Assembly (NCBI RefSeq): GCF_015864575.1
Contig: NZ_JADYWW010000002.1
Coordinates: 661,912 to 725,911 of the forward strand
Direction of reading: 5' to 3'
DNA from: Salinibacterium sp. SWN248
GTDB lineage: Bacteria > Actinomycetota > Actinomycetes > Actinomycetales > Microbacteriaceae
DNA length: 64,000 nt
Position 1 is the first letter of the stretch. Every line of letters begins with the position of its first letter. The position numbers and the translations under genes are program-made. This document shows, piece after piece, positions 58,850 through 64,000 of this stretch. Under the pieces are notes generated by a model, which was not told the origin of the DNA, did no database searches, and saw nothing but the letters and a program-made list of their open reading frames with translations.

Positions 58850-59685
58850 GCGACGCCCAGACCGCCGGCACCAAGCGCAACCTTGGCGTAGAGATTACTC
58901 TCGGGGTTGTGCTGGTGCTCAGCATCATCCCGATTGCCTTCACGACCCTGCTCGCGTTCCTCCCCAACCGCGCCATCGTCTCCTCGAGCTGGGACTTCCC
59001 GTTCTGGCTCGGCAACTTTGAGCGTGTCTTCAAAGATGGCATTTTCATTGCCCAGATCGGCAACAGCCTCCTGATCGTGCTCGGCACGGTCGCCATCTGC
59101 CTCGTCATCGGCACGCTCTCCGGCTACTCGCTTAGCCGACTGCACCCGCCACGCTGGATCACTATCCCGGCGCTCGTGATCGCCGGCTTCATCCCGTTGA
59201 TTCCACCCATGACGCTGCTGCCCGGCCTCTACGTCTTGCTTTCTGATCTCGGCTTGATCGGCGGAGTCGGGGGGCTCGTGTTGGTCAATGCCTTCCTCAA
59301 CCTTCCCTTCGCAGTGCTGCTCATGTCGTCGTACTTTTCGACCATTCCTGAAGAACTCCGCGAAGCCGGAATCATGGATGGTGCCAGCGAGCTGACAGTG
59401 CTGCTGCGGATCATGCTTCCCGTTGTTCGCCCCGGCATCGCTGCCGTCGGAGTCTTCACCGCGATCATGGCGTGGAACGAGTTCCAGATGGGCCTCACCC
59501 TCACCTCGGGCGGGGCTACCGCGCCCGTCACCGTCGGCATCGCCGGCCTACTGCAACCGTTCGCCGTCACGTGGGGCGAACTCGCTGCGGCGGGAACCCT
59601 CGCCGCCATCCCGATCATCGTCATGTCCATTTTCGCCAACCGCCAAATCGTCGCTGGGCTCACTGCCGGCGCTATCAAAGGCTAA
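58846..59685 (+). CDS. Carbohydrate ABC transporter permease (MalG-like)
   Basis: 279 residues from ATG at 58846. Six helices; EAA loop LREAGIMDGASELTVLLRIM with the conserved Gly. The short second-domain loop and the AGLTAGAIKG C-terminus (close to the canonical GLTaGAVKG end of this family) support the assignment. A 7-bp hairpin AAACAGG/CCTGTTT (59684-59702) overlaps its stop and precedes the binding-protein gene. Confidence 0.93.
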   Translation: MSDAQTAGTKRNLGVEITLGVVLVLSIIPIAFTTLLAFLPNRAIVSSSWDFPFWLGNFERVFKDGIFIAQIGNSLLIVLGTVAICLVIGTLSGYSLSRLHPPRWITIPALVIAGFIPLIPPMTLLPGLYVLLSDLGLIGGVGGLVLVNAFLNLPFAVLLMSSYFSTIPEELREAGIMDGASELTVLLRIMLPVVRPGIAAVGVFTAIMAWNEFQMGLTLTSGGATAPVTVGIAGLLQPFAVTWGELAAAGTLAAIPIIVMSIFANRQIVAGLTAGAIKG

Positions 59686-59733
59686 ACAGGCCCGTCCTGT
59701 TTGGTTTCCGCTCACAGCTAGGAGTACATGTTC

Positions 59734-61047
59734 ATGAAGAAAGCATTCATCGCAATCGGCAGTGTCGCCGCGATGAGCATTGCCCTCACCGGATGCTCAG
59801 GCAGCACTACCGGCGGAGCTCTCGGTTCCGGCGACAGCCTCGTCGTCATCACCAGTCAGGCTCCGTGGAACCCGGCCTACGACGCCGTCGTCAAGGCCTA
59901 TGAGGAAGAGACCGGGGTCGACGTTGACCTTCGCCCCTTCCCCAACCCCGACGTCAAAACCCAGGTCCTCAACGACGCCCAGACCGGCAACCACACCTTC
60001 GACGTTTATCAGGTCAACGAAGTGGATCTCGCTCAGCTCAACGACTCCGGCATTCTGATGCCCTTCACCGAGGCGAAAGCGGGCTATACCCTCGACCCTG
60101 AGATCTTCACGTACAACAACGTCACTAACTGGAACTCAGAGACGCGCAGTTTCTCTGCCGACGGCGACGTGACGAGCCTGCCGCTCATGGGCAACCTGCA
60201 GGTTCTGATGTACCGCACCGACATCTACGACGACCTCGGCCTTTCGGTTCCCACGACCTGGGACGAGACCATTGCCAACGGCCAAGCAATGATTGATGCG
60301 GATGCCGCCCGGTACGGTTACGTGCAGCGATATCAGGGAATCCCCGGCGCTCCCGGCGTCACCTACGACTTCGCTGGCCTGCTTCACGGAGTCGGCGGAA
60401 GCTTCTTCGTCGACGAAGGCTCTGACTGGACCCCCGCCTTCAACACCCCCGCAGCTCTCGAAGCCGCTCGTGACTTCCGCGAACTTGCCAAGCTCGGCCC
60501 CGCCGACCCCAAGGCTGTCGGTCAGGCAGAAGCCATCGCCGCTATGCAGGGTGGCGACGCCGGACAGCTGGATGTCGTAGCCGCCGCAGCGAGCAGCATG
60601 AACGATGAATCCAGTTCCAATGTCGTCGGCAAGGTCGGCTACGCGGTACTGCCCGGAGCAGCATCCGCCACCGGACTCTGGAACTTGGCTCTTCCCGCTG
60701 ACCTTCCCGAAGACCGTCGCGAACTTGCCGTCGACTTCATCGACTGGGTCACGTCCGAGCACGGCATGGAGATCTTCGCTGAAGCCGGCGGAATCCCCAC
60801 GCGCGACGACGCTTACGATGCTGACGGACTCAGCGCCGAAACAAGCGCCTATCTGGATGTTGTTCGCGAATCAGCGCCGACCGCTGTTGGTCCTTTCCGC
60901 TTCACCTTCATCACCGAGTTCCTCACCGTTTCGGAGCCCATCATCGCCGCGATCGCCGCTGGTGACGTAAGCCCCGAAGACGGTATGGCTCAACTGCAGG
61001 AGCAGGTCACTCAAGTGGTCCAGGATGCCGGCTACCCGATGGGCTAG
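59734..61047 (+). CDS. Carbohydrate ABC transporter substrate-binding lipoprotein
   Basis: 437 residues from ATG at 59734, where AGGAG lies 9 nt upstream; ATG at 59728 (spacing 3) is less likely. Signal peptide KKAFIAIGSVAAMSIALTGC (lipobox). Family 1 solute-binding fold: LVVITSQAPWNPAYDAVVKA, DVYQVNEVDLAQLNDSGIL, LPLMGNLQVLMYRTDIYDDL. It is encoded after the permeases. The adjacent sulfatase suggests a sulfated sugar ligand. Confidence 0.9.
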   Translation: MKKAFIAIGSVAAMSIALTGCSGSTTGGALGSGDSLVVITSQAPWNPAYDAVVKAYEEETGVDVDLRPFPNPDVKTQVLNDAQTGNHTFDVYQVNEVDLAQLNDSGILMPFTEAKAGYTLDPEIFTYNNVTNWNSETRSFSADGDVTSLPLMGNLQVLMYRTDIYDDLGLSVPTTWDETIANGQAMIDADAARYGYVQRYQGIPGAPGVTYDFAGLLHGVGGSFFVDEGSDWTPAFNTPAALEAARDFRELAKLGPADPKAVGQAEAIAAMQGGDAGQLDVVAAAASSMNDESSSNVVGKVGYAVLPGAASATGLWNLALPADLPEDRRELAVDFIDWVTSEHGMEIFAEAGGIPTRDDAYDADGLSAETSAYLDVVRESAPTAVGPFRFTFITEFLTVSEPIIAAIAAGDVSPEDGMAQLQEQVTQVVQDAGYPMG

Positions 61048-61056
61048 TCACTCCCT

Positions 61057-61101
61057 CTCAGCGCGGGGGTGCCGGGCTCACCACCGGTCCCCCGCGCTGA
61101 G
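61057..61101 (+). terminator. Strong hairpin after the binding-protein gene
   Basis: CTCAGCGCGGGGG (61057-61069) pairs with CCCCCGCGCTGAG (61089-61101): 13 bp with an inner CCGG stem. No T run follows, so it may only attenuate before the sulfatase gene. Confidence 0.6.
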
Positions 61102-61140
61102 CACTCCTTCTTCATTCCTTCTCACACGAAAGTTGCCCCG

Positions 61141-62445
61141 ATGGTCTCCCAGCCAGATATCGTCCTCATCCACTGCCACGACCTCGGCGATTGGCTCTCC
61201 TGCTACGACATGCCGTCGGTGCCCAGCCCCAACCTTGAGGCTTTTGCTGACTCCGGCGTCATCTTCGATGCAGCTTTCGCGACCGCACCGCTGTGCACTC
61301 CCGCACGCTCGTCCATCTTCACCGGCCGCCTGCCGCACCAAAACGGGCTCATGGGTCTCACCCATGCTGGTTGGCATTACAAGCCGGGCGTCACTACGCT
61401 GCCGGAATTGTTGCGCCGCGAGGGTTACCGCAGCGCCCTCATCGGGCTGCAGCATGAGGACTTCGACGCCCGCGTCCTCGGCTACGACGAAGTGCACGGC
61501 CTCGGATTCTTGCCTCGCGCGATGGAGGTGGCCCGCCGCGTTGACTGGTGGTACGAGCAACCGCGCGACGATACCCCCACGCTGCTGACGATCGGCATCT
61601 GGGAAGTCCACCGCCCCTGGCCTGCTGAAGACTACGAGTACGCGGATCCGGCAGCCGTCGACGTGCCGCCGTACCTGCCCGATAACGCTGACACGCGCAA
61701 CGACATCGCCGCCTTTCACGGTGCTATCCGCCAGATGGATGCCGCGGTCGGCCAGATCATCGACCGCATCACCGCGTCGCCCAAGGGCCGCGACACCCTC
61801 ATCATTTTCACGACCGACCATGGCGTCGCCTTCCCCCGCGCCAAGAGCACCCTCTACGACTCGGGAGTCAAAGTTGCCTTCATCGTGCGTCCGCCGGAGT
61901 CTTTCGACGTCGAGCCTGGCCGCCGCGACCACATCATCAGCCACCTCGACATCGTGCCGACACTCGTCACCGTTGCCGGCGGCACCCCGTCTGACGAGCT
62001 CGCGGGCGAGAGCATCCTCACTCGCCTGCAAGGAACGGATGATGCAGCGCCGGATGTCCGAGAGCTCCTGCTCGAAAAGAGCTTCCACGATCGCTATGAC
62101 CCGATCCGCGCCATCCGCACCCCTCACGCTAAGTACATTCGCAACTTCGAGCAGGGCGTCCGAGTGCCGCTCCCCCTCGACCTCGAAGAGAGCTCAACGC
62201 GTGCCGGTATGGGTGACTGGCCCAATGATCCGCGTCCCGCCGAGGAACTGTATGACCTCGCCGCGGATCCTTCGGAACTCACCAACCTCATCGACGATCC
62301 GCAGTACGCCGAGTTGCGAGCCGACCTCGCCGCTCGACTTGAAAAGCTCATGCGGGACACTCACGATCCACTTCTCGCTGGCCCCATTTCCGCACCGGCC
62401 GCACCGAAGCGTCCGGCTGATGAACGGATGACGCTCGGTCGCTAA
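61141..62445 (+). CDS. Type I sulfatase (SGSH-like)
   Basis: 434 residues from ATG at 61141; an upstream in-frame ATG (61069) lies inside the hairpin. The maturation motif is C52-T-P-A-R56, needing formylglycine conversion of Cys52 by a separate enzyme, not in the window. Other landmarks: IVLIHCHDLGDWLSCYDMP (metal-site Asp), PHQNGLMGLTH, TDHGVAFPRAKSTLYDSG, and SHLDIVPTLV. The PHQNG-type segment resembles heparan-N-sulfatases. No signal peptide, so it is cytosolic and acts on imported sulfated sugar. Confidence 0.9.
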   Translation: MVSQPDIVLIHCHDLGDWLSCYDMPSVPSPNLEAFADSGVIFDAAFATAPLCTPARSSIFTGRLPHQNGLMGLTHAGWHYKPGVTTLPELLRREGYRSALIGLQHEDFDARVLGYDEVHGLGFLPRAMEVARRVDWWYEQPRDDTPTLLTIGIWEVHRPWPAEDYEYADPAAVDVPPYLPDNADTRNDIAAFHGAIRQMDAAVGQIIDRITASPKGRDTLIIFTTDHGVAFPRAKSTLYDSGVKVAFIVRPPESFDVEPGRRDHIISHLDIVPTLVTVAGGTPSDELAGESILTRLQGTDDAAPDVRELLLEKSFHDRYDPIRAIRTPHAKYIRNFEQGVRVPLPLDLEESSTRAGMGDWPNDPRPAEELYDLAADPSELTNLIDDPQYAELRADLAARLEKLMRDTHDPLLAGPISAPAAPKRPADERMTLGR

Positions 62446-62454
62446 GGTTGCAGC

Positions 62455-63381
62455 ATGGAACTCGTCTGGTGCAGATCGTTTCTCGCCGTGCACGAGCAGG
62501 GCGGCTTCACTGCGGCCTCCCGCACCCTCCATCGCTCGCAGTCTCGGATCAGCGCCCATGTGGCAGCCCTCGAAACGGAGCTTGGCGCTCAACTCTTCCA
62601 CCGAGATGTGCACCCGCCAACGCTGACCGCTGCCGGCACCGCGTTTCTGCCCCATGCTCGCGCGACCGTCACGGAGTGGCAATCGGCGCTAGCCGCAGTG
62701 GCGGCCGGTCAGGGCCAGGTGCGGGGCAATGTCGCAGTGGGAAGTGTGCCGAGCGTGAGCGCTATGCTCATCGCTCCGCTGATCGCTGAATTCTCCGAGA
62801 CCCACCCCGAAGTCCGCTTTGAAGTGCACGAAGGCGCCAACAATTGGTTGGATGAGGCGCTCGCCCACCGCACGATCGAACTGGGAATCAGCCCGATGGA
62901 GATCACGCCGCGCCTCGGTATCGCGCAGCGGGCCCTCTTGACTGACCCGTTCCGCGCCGTCGTGCCCTTCGATCATCCGGCGGCCTCAGCAGGCTTTCTT
63001 GAGCTGGAGGAGCTCGCGGGCAAACCGATCATCACGACCGGGGAGGCTGGCCTTGACCCGCACGTGGGACTCGAGTTCCGGGAACTCCTGGAGCATGTCG
63101 CATTCGACTACGAACGCAGCCTCGCGGTAACCCAGCCGACGACCGTTTTCTCCTTCGTCCGTGCCGGATTGGGGATCGGAATCATGGGTGCGTTGGGTAC
63201 CAGAATCGTGCGCGACAACAGCCTGGTTGTCGTTCCCGTGAACGCGGAGAATGCTTCCCGCAAGATCGGATTACGCTGGGCCAACACCCGCCGCCTATCG
63301 CCCGCTGCCACGGCCTTCGCCGAGGCCCTCGAGGCGATGGCCGATCGCGAAATCGCGGCCGGCCGCCTCGAAGCACGCTAA
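62455..63381 (+). CDS. LysR-family transcriptional regulator
   Basis: 308 residues. N-terminal HTH: FLAVHEQGGFTAASRTLHRSQSRISAHVAALE; effector domain of two alpha/beta lobes from about residue 90. ATG lies 6 nt after TAAGGT (62443-62448), so it probably has its own leaderless transcript, and sits 9 nt after the sulfatase stop. Likely regulates the sulfated-sugar operon. Confidence 0.92.
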   Translation: MELVWCRSFLAVHEQGGFTAASRTLHRSQSRISAHVAALETELGAQLFHRDVHPPTLTAAGTAFLPHARATVTEWQSALAAVAAGQGQVRGNVAVGSVPSVSAMLIAPLIAEFSETHPEVRFEVHEGANNWLDEALAHRTIELGISPMEITPRLGIAQRALLTDPFRAVVPFDHPAASAGFLELEELAGKPIITTGEAGLDPHVGLEFRELLEHVAFDYERSLAVTQPTTVFSFVRAGLGIGIMGALGTRIVRDNSLVVVPVNAENASRKIGLRWANTRRLSPAATAFAEALEAMADREIAAGRLEAR

Positions 63382-63405
63382 CGCGGCGCAGCGGCTGCTC
63401 GCGCG

Positions 63406-63756
63406 TTAGCGGGGTTCGACACCGCCCATTGAGCTGGCGCCCTTGTGGTGGTCAGCACGACCGAAGGTTGTCTCGAGCACGTGCTGCATCTTTCGAGTGG
63501 CGCCGTTGAGCGCAGCATCCACTGTTGACGCGTTGTCGGTGGCAAGTTCCGGGGTGCGGTTCTCGGGGCGGGCTTCAAGCTGGCAGCGGATGTCGTCGAC
63601 TGTGCTGCGGCCGGCACTCTCGTCGCTCAGGTGGACTTCGAGTCGCGTGAGGTGGGCGCTGAAGTGCGCAAGCTTGCTCTCGATCTCCGCAGTGATTGCG
63701 GCAATCGTGTCTTCGCTGAGAGTGATGTTGTTATCGGTATTGACGATGACCTGCAT
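63406..63756 (-). CDS. hpf: Ribosome hibernation factor, short HPF/RaiA type
   Basis: 116 residues from ATG at 63756, preceded by AGGAGG at 5-6 nt (the best ribosome site in the window). HPF/RaiA fold: MQVIVNTDNNITLSEDTI, LTRLEVHLSDE, DIRCQLEARPENRT. The usual long-form C-terminal domain is absent. It blocks the ribosomal decoding region in resting cells. An ATG at 63843 would add 29 residues unlike the family. Confidence 0.85.
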   Translation of the reverse strand: MQVIVNTDNNITLSEDTIAAITAEIESKLAHFSAHLTRLEVHLSDESAGRSTVDDIRCQLEARPENRTPELATDNASTVDAALNGATRKMQHVLETTFGRADHHKGASSMGGVEPR

Positions 63757-63891
63757 GGTTGCCTCCTGGCACGTGAGGTGCACCGCGGGGTTGCCCTGAG
63801 GTGAGGAGTTCGCGGGAGGGCCAGCGGTACATCTACTCTTCACGCTACGCCGTGAGTCTGTTTGCGGCCCGTGCGGGTGGGTGGTTAAAGC

Positions 63892-63925
63892 AAAATAGCC
63901 ACACCCCGAAGGGTGTGGCTATTTT
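63892..63925 (-). terminator. Terminator of the rRNA operon
   Basis: AAAATAGCCACACCC (63892-63906), loop CGAA, GGGTGTGGCTATTTT (63911-63925): a perfect 15-bp stem, ending on both sides in A/T tracts, 11 bp downstream of the 5S end on the minus strand. Confidence 0.93.
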
Positions 63926-63935
63926 ACAATTGAAG

Positions 63936-64000
63936 TCCGGCGGTGTCCTACTCTCCCACAAGGTCCCCCTTGCAGTACCATCGGCGCAGAGAGTCTTAGC
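63936..64000 (-). rRNA. rrf: 5S ribosomal RNA (3' part, truncated by window end)
   Basis: The minus strand reads GCTAAGACTCTCTGCGCC ... GATGGTACTGC ... GTGGGAGAGTAGGACACCGC, the classical actinobacterial 5S rRNA 3' half. The rest, and presumably the 23S and 16S genes, lie beyond the window edge. Confidence 0.93.

Noticed and set aside
1..64000. Prophage, insertion sequence or integrative element
   Set aside because: No transposase, integrase, phage structural gene or flanking direct repeats were recognised anywhere in the window.

Overview
This 64 kb window looks like a chromosomal segment of a high-GC Gram-positive actinobacterium, most likely a member of the Microbacteriaceae. The GC content looks to be in the low 60s percent (not computed). 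Many genes have GTG starts, and many start codons sit 6-7 nt after a TANNNT hexamer, as in leaderless transcripts. Other signs are a MetP/MetS pair, a fused AccD-AccA-type carboxyltransferase and a frequent GGATGC hexamer. The right edge enters the 3' end of a 5S rRNA on the minus strand. I see no prophage, insertion sequence, CRISPR array or tRNA.

0-5.7 kb holds housekeeping genes: proC, a CDF cation transporter, tadA, upp, a winged-helix regulator preceded by a cysteine-rich small ORF, a flavin-binding protein and an SMR-family exporter. 5.7-10.4 kb is unusual: five related copies of an unrecognised membrane-protein family on the minus strand, one split by an in-frame stop and one lacking its N-terminal half, with shared repeats and hairpins. 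10.5-14.3 kb has a MepB-family protein, an MscS channel, a photolyase and an Asn/Asp/Val-rich secreted protein. 14.3-17.8 kb is a manganese module: an MntR-like regulator and a three-gene ABC importer sharing an operator-like palindrome. 17.8-19.8 kb is a patch of orphan lipoproteins and a small protein.

19.9-30.5 kb has an amine oxidase, a LacI regulator facing twin operators, a peptide-type ABC importer co-transcribed with a C45 acyltransferase/hydrolase, and the methionine/alanine importer metP-metS. 30.5-43.0 kb looks like one catabolic region: FAH-family hydrolase, DUF3500 protein, NTF2-like protein, IclR regulator, a Liv-type ABC importer with fused ATPases, an aromatic-ring-type FAD monooxygenase, a CaiB CoA-transferase and a biotin-type carboxyltransferase. 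Its substrate is not known.

43.0-47.2 kb has a flotillin, an M24 peptidase and an ornithine-cyclodeaminase-like protein. 47.3-57.8 kb is a candidate extracytoplasmic electron-transfer region: two two-component systems flank a ferric-reductase-like protein, an FMN-binding lipid-side protein, ApbE flavinyltransferase, a HupE-like membrane protein and two tandem YHYH lipoproteins. 57.9-63.4 kb is a sugar-type ABC importer with a sulfatase and a LysR regulator, suggesting use of a sulfated carbohydrate. The window ends with a short ribosome hibernation factor, a strong terminator and the 5S rRNA.
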